A DNA stretch of 64,000 bases from Coriobacteriaceae bacterium (GTDB lineage: Bacteria; Actinomycetota; Coriobacteriia; Coriobacteriales; Coriobacteriaceae). Positions 38,515-46,820 of this stretch are shown piece by piece. The stretch covers positions 62,001 to 126,000 of the forward strand of contig CABOHA010000002.1 in NCBI GenBank assembly GCA_902399975.1. Direction: 5' to 3'. Within the stretch, counting starts at the first letter, position 1; the number at the start of each line of letters is the position of its first letter. The notes under the pieces are model-generated. The model was given only the letters and a program-made list of their open reading frames with translations. It made no database searches and was not told the origin of the DNA. A program made the translations under genes and the position numbers.

Positions 38515-39921
38515 TTAGGCCGAGGGGAAGGCCTTGGTGAGACCGGCGCGCGTTTGCGTGTCGGTCTTTTGGTAGATGGAGCTCAGGTGGCGCTGTACCA
38601 TGCGCATCGAGATGCCAAGCTCCTCGGCGACCTGCTTGAGCGGACGTTCGTCCTGGGTCACGGCTATGAGCACGTCGACTTCGCGCGGGGTGAGAGCGTG
38701 GTTGGCGATGAAGGCCTGGCGTTGCTCCTCGACGGTGGGCGCGGCGAGCGCTTCCTCAGCAAGCTGTTGATGTTTGCGCTCCTGCTCGGTTTGGGGCAGG
38801 CGGAACAAGCCGGCTGCCACGAATGCCGCGCAGGCGGCGACGAGCAAAACGAGCGCGCCGATCATGATGAGGGCAACGTTGCCCGAGGTCACGAGGGCAA
38901 GCGAGATGCCCGATGTGGTGAATGCGCATGCATTGTTGGCGGCGCGTCCCATGCCGGACCAGAGGGCGGGCGCATGCATGCGCGTTGCCAGCTGTGTAAA
39001 CGTGGCGGTAAAGAACGTGACAAAAAAGCCCGAGCTCAGGTAAAAGACGACAAGGCCCAGGTTGGGATCGGCGCCGGCCTCCACGGCCAGGATGGAAATA
39101 GTCGAGAGCACGGCGATGCCGAGCATGACAAGTCCCATGTAGCGGCGCTCGGCAAGATCAAAGATAACACCGGCGGCAAGGCCGCTTGCAGCCAAAAAGA
39201 GGCGCGGCCATGCTTGCACGGCAATGGTGCCGTGGGCGTTGGAGAGAGTGACCACGTTGTCGAGGGTCGAGAACAAGCAGGCAAGAATCATGACGAGCGC
39301 GATGCTCCAGCATGCCTGTTTGGCGAGGGCGTGAGAGGGCTCAACAAAGGGATTGATACGGGAGTTCGGGCTCTCGGCGGTCTCTTGAGGAACGGCACTG
39401 AGGGCAGAGATGATGATTGTTGCGGTGCCCAGGATGATGGGCTCGACGATACTGCCGCAATTGAGCAGGTTGACGGCGAACTGCATCAGGATGCCCGCGG
39501 CATAGGCTGCTCCCGCGCCGGTGGCGAGCTTGGAATCGTCTTGGAATGCCAACGAAAAGGCGTGGTGAGCGGCGGCGCCCAGCAGGCCGAGTCCAAAGAA
39601 CGCCACGCAGCCCAGAATCTCGAGCACTAGCGGGGCTGTAGGGAGCTGAATTTGGGTCAGGCCCACGATGACGATAGGGACGGCGGCGGCGTTGACGGCT
39701 GCCAGTGAGTGGCCTTTGCGCTGTGCGAGCCCGAGCAGCGGCGCGTATCCGATAAAGCCGAGCACGCTCGCACCCAGAATAAAGCCCTGTGCGATTACAA
39801 CGCGTTCGGCACCGGCGAGCAGGCCGACATTGATGTCGAAGCGAAACTCGGCGGAAAGAAAGGCGAAGGTAAAAAGCGCGAGTGCCAGAAGCGCGTTGAT
39901 TTTAGGCTTGCTTAGGTTCAA
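38515..39921 (-). CDS. LuxR-type regulator with a 12-helix membrane domain
   Basis: About 390 residues of hydrophobic helices resembling a transporter are followed by a cytoplasmic LuxR helix-turn-helix near the C-terminus: ALTPREVDVLIAV, then AEELGISMRMVQRHLSSIY. The start is read as TTG 39921 because AAAGGA lies exactly 6 nt upstream and the first helix follows at once; longer in-frame extensions are Pro/Arg-rich and unlikely. Length 468. Membrane-LuxR proteins of this type are abundant in Coriobacteriia. It is divergent from two surface-protein genes, which are its most likely targets. Confidence 0.87.
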   Translation of the reverse strand: MNLSKPKINALLALALFTFAFLSAEFRFDINVGLLAGAERVVIAQGFILGASVLGFIGYAPLLGLAQRKGHSLAAVNAAAVPIVIVGLTQIQLPTAPLVLEILGCVAFFGLGLLGAAAHHAFSLAFQDDSKLATGAGAAYAAGILMQFAVNLLNCGSIVEPIILGTATIIISALSAVPQETAESPNSRINPFVEPSHALAKQACWSIALVMILACLFSTLDNVVTLSNAHGTIAVQAWPRLFLAASGLAAGVIFDLAERRYMGLVMLGIAVLSTISILAVEAGADPNLGLVVFYLSSGFFVTFFTATFTQLATRMHAPALWSGMGRAANNACAFTTSGISLALVTSGNVALIMIGALVLLVAACAAFVAAGLFRLPQTEQERKHQQLAEEALAAPTVEEQRQAFIANHALTPREVDVLIAVTQDERPLKQVAEELGISMRMVQRHLSSIYQKTDTQTRAGLTKAFPSA

Positions 39922-40091
39922 GGACGGTCCTTTGGATGGACGAATGATTGTGCCCTCGATTGTAGACCATGGCGGTAGGGGCGGGCCTTTCGGGGGGGGC
40001 GGGGTGCGCCTGGCAATCGCATGCTCGTTGCCTTTTGCGCTGGCAGATGCGCCACTTGAGAATTTGTGCCCCGGGATCCGGCTATCTTCCC

Positions 40092-40109
40092 GTAACATGG
40101 TGTTACAGA
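40092..40109. promoter_or_regulatory. GTAACAtggTGTTAC palindrome before the surface-protein gene
   Basis: A 6-bp perfect inverted repeat with a 3-nt centre lies 28 nt before the ribosome binding site of the gene at 40137. TGTTACAGA within it is also the core of the repeat array at 43169-43384. Confidence 0.5.
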
Positions 40110-40136
40110 AGCACCCCTTACGACAAGGAGGCTTAC

Positions 40137-41753
40137 ATGCGAAAGCAAATCCATGACAACCCAATCGACCGCGCCCGTGCGTGCTCGCTCTCCCACGGAA
40201 CATGGCGCCGCGTGGGCGTAAAACTCGCCTGCGCGGGGGCCTGTGTGCTCATGGTCGGCCAGTTGTTGCTGCCGAGCGTGGCGCTCGCCGCCGAGTGGGT
40301 CAGCGTCGGCGGCACGCAGTACAACAGGGGCACTGCCGCCGGCGACGATGCCGGAACCTGGTCCTGGGACGGCGCCGACGACATGAAGCTCAACGGCTAC
40401 GACGGTGCTGGCATCAGTGCTCAGGGAAACCTCACTATCGGCGTGGCTGGCAATAACACCATCACGGCCGACGCCGGGCAGAGTGCCATTGCTGTTAAGA
40501 ACGGTAGCCTTGCCATTACCGGCGACGGCACCCTGAATGCGACGGCTCAGACCGATGTGATTGCGGCGGAAGGCGACGGCAATGCGGGCGGCGATGTGAC
40601 CATTAGCGGCGCCAACGTCAACGTGACGGCTTCGGGCGCAGCGGGCAAGGCGACGGGCATTCGCGCGACGGCCGGCAACGTGACGATCGATAAGGGCGCC
40701 GATGTCAAAATCGAGGCAAAATCGGCAGAAGGATCTTGGCGTCCAGCGGAGGGCATCTACGGTATCTTTGCCGATAACATTCCCAACAGACACGCTGCTC
40801 AGGAAGGCGAGCAGGAAGAGCCGGATTCCGCTTACGAGCGCGGTGCCGATGTCACCATCGATGCCGCCAGTCTGTCGATCAAGACAGCCGATGCCTGGCA
40901 GGTTTCCGCGTGCATCAATACGGTCGGTATCAAGAAGAATACCCTCATGAAAATTATCAACGGAGCCGATGTCGCGCTTTCCGCCGGCAGTGCGGCTTCG
41001 CTCTCGGCGGGCATCAGCGCACGTTCGCAAGGCGGTGCGGTGTGGATGCTTGTCGAGGAGTCGAATCTTACGTCTCGAAGCCTGTCTGCTGCAAACGGCA
41101 TCGATGCCGCCCGCAATCAAAGTTTTGGAATCATGGCAGAGGCAAACACCGGTTCAGAAACGCCTCGTATCAAGATTCGCAAATCGAAAATTGAAGCTTC
41201 GGGCGCGACTGCGGGAATCTATGCGATCAACCGCAACGTCGCGAATGCGACACTGTTCCGTGCCGCGATGATTGATTTGAGCGTGAACGATTTGCGCGGG
41301 AGCGCGACGATTACGACTCCGATGGATGGTGCCGTGCGCGATGTGAAAAAGGTTGTCGATGCAGGGCAATGGCCGAGTTCCCAGAACGGGCAGGTCGTCG
41401 GTGTTGCCGGTTCGTCTGCGATTACGGATATCGTCGGTTCTTCTGAGGTCGCCCATGATGTAGTGATTGGTTTTGGAGACGGGCAGGAGCCGGAGCCGAC
41501 GCCGGACCCCGAGCCGACTCCGGAGCCCGATCCCATGCCAAGTCCCGAGCAGAAGCCTGACCTCAAGCCCGTAGATAAGGACGCAAAGACCACCACGACC
41601 GTTGCGACCAAGACTGCTGCCGGAGCCAAAAACACTTCCGGTGTTCTGGCCGCCACGGGTGACAACGCCGCGACGACGGCGGCGGCCCTCGGCATTGCCG
41701 GTGCGTCCGTCATCGGCGCCGGCTTCGTCGCGTCCAAGCGCCGCAGCAGCTAG
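40137..41753 (+). CDS. sortase-anchored surface protein with carbohydrate-binding-like beta-helix domain
   Basis: This 538-residue secreted protein has a long signal region (ARACSLSHGTWRRVGVKLA, then LLLPSVALA, cut near residue 52). A repetitive Gly/Asn/Ala-rich domain follows with MKLNGYDGAGISAQGNLTIG and NNTITADAGQSAIAVKNGSL, a pattern seen in Cthe_2159-type polysaccharide-binding beta-helices. Then come a Pro/Glu repeat linker (PEPTPDPEPTPEPDP) and a sorting signal LAATGD, hydrophobic helix and KRRSS. LAXTG is typical of class E sortase substrates in actinobacteria. CAAGGAGG precedes the ATG. Confidence 0.85.
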   Translation: MRKQIHDNPIDRARACSLSHGTWRRVGVKLACAGACVLMVGQLLLPSVALAAEWVSVGGTQYNRGTAAGDDAGTWSWDGADDMKLNGYDGAGISAQGNLTIGVAGNNTITADAGQSAIAVKNGSLAITGDGTLNATAQTDVIAAEGDGNAGGDVTISGANVNVTASGAAGKATGIRATAGNVTIDKGADVKIEAKSAEGSWRPAEGIYGIFADNIPNRHAAQEGEQEEPDSAYERGADVTIDAASLSIKTADAWQVSACINTVGIKKNTLMKIINGADVALSAGSAASLSAGISARSQGGAVWMLVEESNLTSRSLSAANGIDAARNQSFGIMAEANTGSETPRIKIRKSKIEASGATAGIYAINRNVANATLFRAAMIDLSVNDLRGSATITTPMDGAVRDVKKVVDAGQWPSSQNGQVVGVAGSSAITDIVGSSEVAHDVVIGFGDGQEPEPTPDPEPTPEPDPMPSPEQKPDLKPVDKDAKTTTTVATKTAAGAKNTSGVLAATGDNAATTAAALGIAGASVIGAGFVASKRRSS

Positions 41754-41898
41754 CATTAGCTTTCACAGCCATTTTCATCCGCTGTGTGGGCATAAGTGTC
41801 TTCGCGGCAGCTTTTTGTATTTTCGTAGGTAACAGCCTGGGCTCGCATGTACGAACCTAGGCGTACGGGGCCATTTGGCGCATCTTGGTTGTACAGGA

Positions 41899-41930
41899 CC
41901 ACCGCAAAGGGACAGGCGCCTTTGTAGTGG
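41899..41930. repeat. ACCACC/CAAAGG family hairpin, second copy
   Basis: CCACCGCAAAGG (41899-41910) and CCTTTGTAGTGG (41919-41930) pair with one G-U and one mismatch; the loop is GACAGGCG. It lies in the leader of the second surface-protein gene. Confidence 0.6.
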
Positions 41931-41958
41931 CGTTAATCCTTCGATTAGGGAGGCCGTT

Positions 41959-43131
41959 ATGAACGGAAGCCACTTTGATAAGCAAACCCAGCGCGAGCGC
42001 GCTTGCTCGCTCGTTCACGGTACTTGGCGTTGCGTGGGCGTGAAGATTGCCAGCGTCGGTGCGTGCGCACTCATGATCGTCCAGCTACTGCTGCCGAGCG
42101 TGGCGCTCGCGACCGAGTGCGCGGATTCCGCCGCCGCGACGGGCGAGGTTGCCGCGGCTCTGGTGACGCCGGCAGTTGCGGAGGATGCGGCTCCGGCGAC
42201 CACGCCTGCAACCGACGCTGCTCTGGCGGCACAAACTGTCGCCGAACCTCAGCAGACGACTCCGGCTGACGCCGCCGATGAGTCTAACAATGCGGCACCC
42301 GCTGAACAAAACAATCCCAGCGACAACGCCGCCGCGCCGGCAAACGACGCCATTACGTCGCATGGTGTGACCGACGTGACAGATAAGACCGTCGATGGCG
42401 TGTTTGCGCCCAATGCGGCCAATATGCTGTGCGAGCAGCCGGTTGATGATTGGCAAACTATCGACGTTATCGAGATTGACGACGCCACCACCATCTTTAG
42501 GGCGGGCGATAAACCGGACTTTACGGCAGACACTCCGGCGGGCTCGAACTCCATTCTTCAGTGTGAGTTCTGGACGGGCAGCGATGGCAGTGAAGTGAAC
42601 TCCGATATATTCTGGGACCGGAAAATCACCAACCACATCGACGCTTTTAAATCTGGTGTGACCTATCGCTATGGCCTGTACTTTAAGCCGGCGTGGGATT
42701 TCTTCTTTACGTCTAACATTAAACTGATGGTCAATGGCGTGGAGTGCAGTTATCGGGTGGATAAGGCAAGCGAGCATGCGCCTGTTCCCGGCTTGTTCCG
42801 TACGCTATGGCTAATCACCGACCTGACGTTTACGCCCGAGGCTAAGCCGGTCCCGGTCGACCCGGAGATGCCGGCGCCGCAGCCCGAGGTGAAGCCCGAG
42901 GTGAAGCCCGAGCAGAAGCCGGGGATCAAACCGGAGGTCAAGCCTGCCGTAACGTCAGCTAAGACGATTACGGTGACCAAAACGGTCGCCAAGGCCGCTC
43001 CGGCCGAGAAAGCCGACACCGCCCTGGCCGCCACGGGCGATAGCGCCGCGATGACGGTCGCCGCCCTGGGCATCGCCGGCGCAACCGTTGCCGCGGCAGG
43101 CATCGCTGCGACCAAGCGCCGCAAGCGTTAG
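41959..43131 (+). CDS. second sortase-anchored surface protein, paralogous ends
   Basis: The 390-residue protein shares its signal region (RERACSLVHGTWRCVGVK, QLLLPSVALA) and its C-terminal LAATGD sorting signal with the gene at 40137. The middle differs: an Ala/Pro/Thr-rich low-complexity stretch (about 52-135), then a globular region (about 150-295) with two Trp-rich strands (LQCEFWTGSDGSEV, YRYGLYFKPAWDFFF), then a PEVKPEVKPEQKP repeat linker. No enzyme motif is seen. GGGAGG precedes the ATG. The arrangement suggests duplication followed by replacement of the middle. Confidence 0.8.
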   Translation: MNGSHFDKQTQRERACSLVHGTWRCVGVKIASVGACALMIVQLLLPSVALATECADSAAATGEVAAALVTPAVAEDAAPATTPATDAALAAQTVAEPQQTTPADAADESNNAAPAEQNNPSDNAAAPANDAITSHGVTDVTDKTVDGVFAPNAANMLCEQPVDDWQTIDVIEIDDATTIFRAGDKPDFTADTPAGSNSILQCEFWTGSDGSEVNSDIFWDRKITNHIDAFKSGVTYRYGLYFKPAWDFFFTSNIKLMVNGVECSYRVDKASEHAPVPGLFRTLWLITDLTFTPEAKPVPVDPEMPAPQPEVKPEVKPEQKPGIKPEVKPAVTSAKTITVTKTVAKAAPAEKADTALAATGDSAAMTVAALGIAGATVAAAGIAATKRRKR

Positions 43132-43168
43132 GTTTTGGCGACGGCGCCCATCCTCGGCTTCAGCACAA

Positions 43169-43384
43169 TCTCAATCTGTAACACCAAGCGGGATATTTAG
43201 CCTCTAACTGTTACAGATTTAGATGAACCGTTCGGCCGTCAGCCCAACGTCTTGATCTGTAACACCAGGCGGCATATTTGGTCTCTAACTGTTACAGATT
43301 GAGATGCGGCGTGGGCGGCCGGCACAATATCTCGATCTGTAACAACTGCAGGGCTCAACGGACTCCAACTGTTACAGATTGAGA
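43169..43384. repeat. array of six alternating inverted 15-mers (three 55-nt hairpins)
   Basis: The unit TCTCAATCTGTAACA and its complement alternate at 43169-43183, 43209-43223, 43250-43264, 43290-43304, 43330-43344 and 43370-43384. Start-to-start spacing is 40, 41, 40, 40 and 40 nt, with 25-26 nt between units. Each adjacent forward/reverse pair makes a 55-nt hairpin with a 25-nt loop. Loops and gaps differ in sequence, though the first two loops are alike (ACCAAGCGG.ATATTT against ACCAGGCGG.ATATTT). The array lies between two convergent genes. Confidence 0.9.
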
Positions 43385-43402
43385 CAAAACGACCGGGCAA
43401 GT

Positions 43403-43446
43403 CCCAAACCACCACAAAGGTGCCTGCCCCATCGTGGTGGTTTGGG
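43403..43446. repeat. ACCACC family hairpin, third copy
   Basis: CCCAAACCACCAC (43403-43415) pairs perfectly with 43434-43446. The loop has AAAGGTGCCTGCCCCAT, related to the copies at 38469 and 41899. Confidence 0.7.
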
Positions 43447-43455
43447 CGGCCGGCA

Positions 43456-43495
43456 TAGAAAAAGTCCCCGCCGGGCGTGTGCTCGACGGGGACTT
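43456..43495 (-). terminator. terminator of nfnAB
   Basis: AAAGTCCCCG.CG pairs across 43461-43473 and 43483-43495. On the minus strand the stem is followed by TTTCTA, directly behind the nfnB-type gene. Confidence 0.82.
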
Positions 43496-43524
43496 TGCCG
43501 TTTGGTGGCTAGCGCTGAGGGTGA

Positions 43525-44934
43525 TTACTCGCCCAGCAGGCTCTTGGTGATGGAGGCAGCGGCCTTCTTGCCGGCGCCCATCGCCAGAATGACCGTAGCG
43601 GCACCGGTGACGATGTCGCCGCCGGCCCAGATGCGGGGATCGGTGGTCTGGCCGGTCTCCTCGTCGGCGACGATGTAGCCCCACTTGTTGAGCTCCATCT
43701 TGCCGCCGATCTTCTTTGCGAAGGGGTTGGCGTTGGTGCCGATAGCCGAGATGGCGACGTCGCAGGGGATCTCCTCGATGGCGCCCTCGATGGGCACCGG
43801 GCGGCGACGGCCGGACTCGTCAGGCTCGCCGAGCTCCATCTTCTGGACCTTGACGGCGCACACGGAGCCGTCTTCGCCAGCGACAAACTCGAGCGGGGAG
43901 ACGAGCGGCAGAACCTCGACGCCCTCGGCCTTAGCATGGTGCAGCTCGGCGCGACGGCAGGGCATCTCGTCCTCGGTACGACGGTAGGCGATGATGGCGT
44001 GCTCGGCGCCCAGACGCTTGGCGGTACGGACAGCGTCCATAGCCACGTTGCCGCCGCCAAAGACGACGACGTTCTTGCCGTGCTTGGTGGGGGTGTCGTA
44101 CTCGGGGAACTTGTTGGCCTTCATCAGGTTCACGCGGGTGAGGTACTCGTTAGCGAAGAAGACGTTGGGCAGGTTCTCGCCGGGGACGTTGAGGAACTTG
44201 GGCAGGCCTGCGCCGGTCGCCACGTAGATGGCGTCGAAGCCCTGCTCGAACAGCTCCTCGGCCGTGGCCATATTGCCCACGACGGAGTTGTACTCAAACT
44301 TGACGCCCATGTCCTCCAGGCCGTCAATCTCGCGCTTGACGACTGCCTTGGGCAGACGGAACTCGGGGATGCCGTAGACCAGCACGCCGCCGCCGGTGAA
44401 GAATGCCTCGAAGACGGTAACGTCAAAGCCGTTGCGGGCGAGCTCGCCGGCGCAGGTGATGCCGGACGGGCCGGAGCCGACGACGGCGACCTTCTTGCCA
44501 TTCTTGGGGGCCATCTTGGGCGTGGAGGCGAGCTCGGGGCGATCACCCAGGAAGCGCTCGAGCTGGCCGATGGCCACGGGCTCGGACTTCTTGCCACGGA
44601 TGCACTTGCCCTCGCACTGGTTCTCCTGCGGGCAGACGCGGCCGCAGATGGCGGGAAGCATGGAGTCCTCGCGGATGGTATCGAGGGCGCCGCCGAAGTC
44701 CTTCGCGCGGATCTGCTCGATAAAGCGGGGGATGTTGATGTTGACGGGGCAGCCCTCAACACAGAACGGCTTCTTGCAGTTGAGGCAGCGCTCGGCCTCG
44801 GCCAGCGCCATCTCCTCGGTGAAGCCCTTGTCGACGGGGCGGAAGTCGCAGGCGCGCTCGGCAGCCGGCTCCTCGTTATCGGGGGTGCGGGGCGACTTCA
44901 TATCGGCAACGAAACGACCGTTAACTAGTGGCAT
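43525..44934 (-). CDS. NADPH-dependent glutamate synthase small-subunit family / NfnB-type FAD protein
   Basis: The 469-residue protein has an N-terminal Fe-S region (CLNCKKPFCVEGCPVNINIP, then CGRVCPQENQCEGKC) and two Rossmann folds: AVVGSGPSGITCAGELA (about 150) and VVVFGGGNVAMDAVRTA (about 285). GltA-like proteins paired with a ferredoxin-NADP reductase alpha subunit form NfnAB, which couples NADH, NADPH and ferredoxin by electron bifurcation. The partner gene directly upstream supports NfnB over a glutamate synthase subunit. Its ATG overlaps the partner's stop by 10 nt. An annotator may equally call it gltA. Confidence 0.88.
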   Translation of the reverse strand: MPLVNGRFVADMKSPRTPDNEEPAAERACDFRPVDKGFTEEMALAEAERCLNCKKPFCVEGCPVNINIPRFIEQIRAKDFGGALDTIREDSMLPAICGRVCPQENQCEGKCIRGKKSEPVAIGQLERFLGDRPELASTPKMAPKNGKKVAVVGSGPSGITCAGELARNGFDVTVFEAFFTGGGVLVYGIPEFRLPKAVVKREIDGLEDMGVKFEYNSVVGNMATAEELFEQGFDAIYVATGAGLPKFLNVPGENLPNVFFANEYLTRVNLMKANKFPEYDTPTKHGKNVVVFGGGNVAMDAVRTAKRLGAEHAIIAYRRTEDEMPCRRAELHHAKAEGVEVLPLVSPLEFVAGEDGSVCAVKVQKMELGEPDESGRRRPVPIEGAIEEIPCDVAISAIGTNANPFAKKIGGKMELNKWGYIVADEETGQTTDPRIWAGGDIVTGAATVILAMGAGKKAAASITKSLLGE

Positions 44935-45764
44935 GCGCAGCTCTTTTCCTCATAGGCCTTGAGGGACGCGCCCTCTTCGGAACGGTAAGCGGCCTGGCGG
45001 GCACGAAGGTCATCCCAGTCGACCAGGGTGGCATCGAAGTCGGGGCCGTCGACGCAAGCGAACTTGGTCACGCCGCCCACCTCGACGCGGCAGCAGCCGC
45101 ACATGCCGGTGCCGTCAACCATGATGGGGTTGAGCGACGCGGTGATGGGGGTGTCGTACTTCTGGGCGGTGAGGGTCGAGAACTTCATCATCGGAACGGG
45201 GCCGACGCAGAAGACCTGGCTCACGTCCTTGTCCTGCAGCAGGCGCTCCAGCGGAGCGGTGACAACGCCCTGCTCGCCGTAGGAGCCGTCGTCGGTGGTG
45301 ATGTGGATGTGGTCCTCGTCGAGGAGCTCGCGGAACTGGTCCTCCATGAGCAGGAGGTCCTTGGTGCGGGCGCCCATGATGGCGTGGACCTCGTGACCGG
45401 TCTCGACCAGGTGCTTGGCGACCGGGAAGGCAATTGCCAGGCCGACGCCGCCGCCAATGACGGCGCAGGGGCCCTCGGCCATCTCGGTGGGAACGCCCAG
45501 CGGGCCCACGACGTCGCGCAGCGACTCGCCGGCCTCGTAGGTGGAAAGCATCTCGGTGGTCTTGCCGATCACCATGAAGATGAACTCGACCCAGCCCTCG
45601 TCACCGTTCCAGCCGGCTAGGGTAAACGGGACGCGCTCGCCCGTCTCGTTGGCGCGAACCATGAGGAACTGTCCAGCGTGCGCATGCTTGGCGATAGCGG
45701 GCGCCTCGATGCGGAACTTGAACACCTTCTCCGAGAACTGCGTCTTCTCCAGGATCTTATACAT
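44925..45764 (-). CDS. sulfide dehydrogenase / ferredoxin-NADP reductase subunit alpha (NfnA-type)
   Basis: The 279-residue flavoprotein has an FAD-binding barrel at the N-terminus (ARANETGERVPFTLAGW region), an NAD(P)-binding domain (CAVIGGGVGLAIAFPVAKHL, about 100-118) and a C-terminal 2Fe-2S cluster motif DGTGMCGCCRVEVGG...FACVDGP. It is the smaller partner of the adjacent NfnB-type protein. GAGAGGGG lies before the ATG. Confidence 0.9.
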   Translation of the reverse strand: MYKILEKTQFSEKVFKFRIEAPAIAKHAHAGQFLMVRANETGERVPFTLAGWNGDEGWVEFIFMVIGKTTEMLSTYEAGESLRDVVGPLGVPTEMAEGPCAVIGGGVGLAIAFPVAKHLVETGHEVHAIMGARTKDLLLMEDQFRELLDEDHIHITTDDGSYGEQGVVTAPLERLLQDKDVSQVFCVGPVPMMKFSTLTAQKYDTPITASLNPIMVDGTGMCGCCRVEVGGVTKFACVDGPDFDATLVDWDDLRARQAAYRSEEGASLKAYEEKSCACH

Positions 45765-45923
45765 AGAACCCCTCTCTTGTTAGGGCCGCCGAACCGTGCC
45801 TCCACGGAAATGGACGGTAGCCCGAATAAAACCGTACGCGCACAGGCGTTGTGCAGACATACGGTGCAAATTATACCCTCATGGACATGCTGTTTACGTG
45901 TATCTTCGGCAGGCGGAAAAGTG

Positions 45924-45961
45924 ACCTGCCAAAAAAGGGACAGGTTTATTTTGGTAGGTTT
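45924..45961 (+). repeat. GGGACAGGTTT-family hairpin repeat, copy 2
   Basis: ACCTGCCA and TGGTAGGT arms flank AGGGACAGGTTTATTT. The 26 nt at 45936-45961 are identical to those at 23141-23166. Confidence 0.75.
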
Positions 45962-45977
45962 TATCAGGCAAAACGAC

Positions 45978-46019
45978 AAAGGGGGCCGGCCTCGCGCTTT
46001 GGTGAGGCCGGCCCCCTTT
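45978..46019. terminator. strong hairpin downstream of pth
   Basis: A 16-bp perfect stem (45978-45993 with 46004-46019, AAAGGGGGCCGGCCTC and complement) has a 10-nt loop. On the minus strand it is followed by GTCGTTTTG. It would end the pth transcript and shield nfnA. Confidence 0.75.
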
Positions 46020-46094
46020 GGAGCGTTATGCATGTATGGTGGCAGCGTGTTTATTGCAATGCGGCCACCGCGGCGTTTCCGCAGATAAAAGCCG

Positions 46095-46127
46095 CCAAAA
46101 TAAACCTGTCCCTAAATGATAGGTTTT
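46095..46127 (-). repeat. GGGACAGGTTT-family repeat, copy 3 (inverted)
   Basis: The minus strand carries ATTTAGGGACAGGTTTATTT, the same core as copies 1 and 2, just overlapping the pth stop codon. Confidence 0.7.
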
Positions 46128-46755
46128 AGTGCTTGCCGTTGGCGGAGGCGGCGCCGTTGACGTGGTCGCGGGCATAGATCACGCCGTGCACGATGGCGAG
46201 ACCCGCGGCGTCGGCGGCGCGGGCGCAGGTGTCCTGGAAGTCATCGGCCTCGCGGGCGCGCAGCTGTTTGAGCACATAGTCTGCCACGGCCATCTTGCCG
46301 GGAGGGTTGCCGATGCCGGTGCGGATACGGCTAAAGTCGCGGCTGCCCATCTTGTCGATGATGGAGCGCAGGCCGTTGTGCCCGGCGTGGCCACCGCCCA
46401 CCTTGACGCGCACGTCACCGGCGGGGATGTCGAGCTCGTCGTGAATCACGAGTAGCTCCTCGGCCTTGATCTTGTACTCGCGGCAGAGCTTGGAGATGGG
46501 GCCACCCGAGGTATTCATATACGACTGCGGCTTGACCAGCACGATCTGGCGCTTGCCACCCTCTTCCTCGGGATCGTTGATGTTGATGAGTGCGACCTCG
46601 GCGCCGGCCTGGTTTTTCCAGTACGTGACACCGGCCTGACGGGCCAGCTCGTCGATTGCCTTAAAGCCAGCGTTGTGGCGGGTTTCGGCGTATTCCTCGC
46701 CAGGGTTGCCAAGTCCGGCAACCATGCGAATCTTAAGCGGCTGTGCAGCTGCCAT
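46126..46755 (-). CDS. pth: peptidyl-tRNA hydrolase
   Basis: Pth releases stalled peptides from tRNA. The 209 residues contain MVAGLGNPGEEYAETRHNAGF with catalytic His27, KPQSYMNTSG, IHDELDIPAGDVRVK and GGHAGHNGLRSI. GAAAGGA lies 6 nt before the ATG. It is transcribed in the same direction as prs and glmU but is separated from them by the repeat-flanked gene at 47127. Confidence 0.95.
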   Translation of the reverse strand: MAAAQPLKIRMVAGLGNPGEEYAETRHNAGFKAIDELARQAGVTYWKNQAGAEVALININDPEEEGGKRQIVLVKPQSYMNTSGGPISKLCREYKIKAEELLVIHDELDIPAGDVRVKVGGGHAGHNGLRSIIDKMGSRDFSRIRTGIGNPPGKMAVADYVLKQLRAREADDFQDTCARAADAAGLAIVHGVIYARDHVNGAASANGKH

Positions 46756-46820
46756 GTGCTTCCTTTCGTCGATTTATCGTCTGCTATGGTGAGCGACCCC
46801 GTTGCCGCTGTCAAATGGAG

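Noticed and set aside
39922..40204. N-terminal extension of the LuxR-type protein to 562 residues
   Set aside because: The extension is Pro/Arg/Cys-rich with no start signal; TTG 39921 has AAAGGA at ideal distance and begins the first helix.
43169..43384. CRISPR array
   Set aside because: Repeats are 15 nt, alternate in orientation, and no cas genes are in the window.
45678..46088. A + strand gene between nfnA and pth
   Set aside because: The frame runs over the nfnA start and a strong hairpin, lacks motifs, and has no ribosome binding site.
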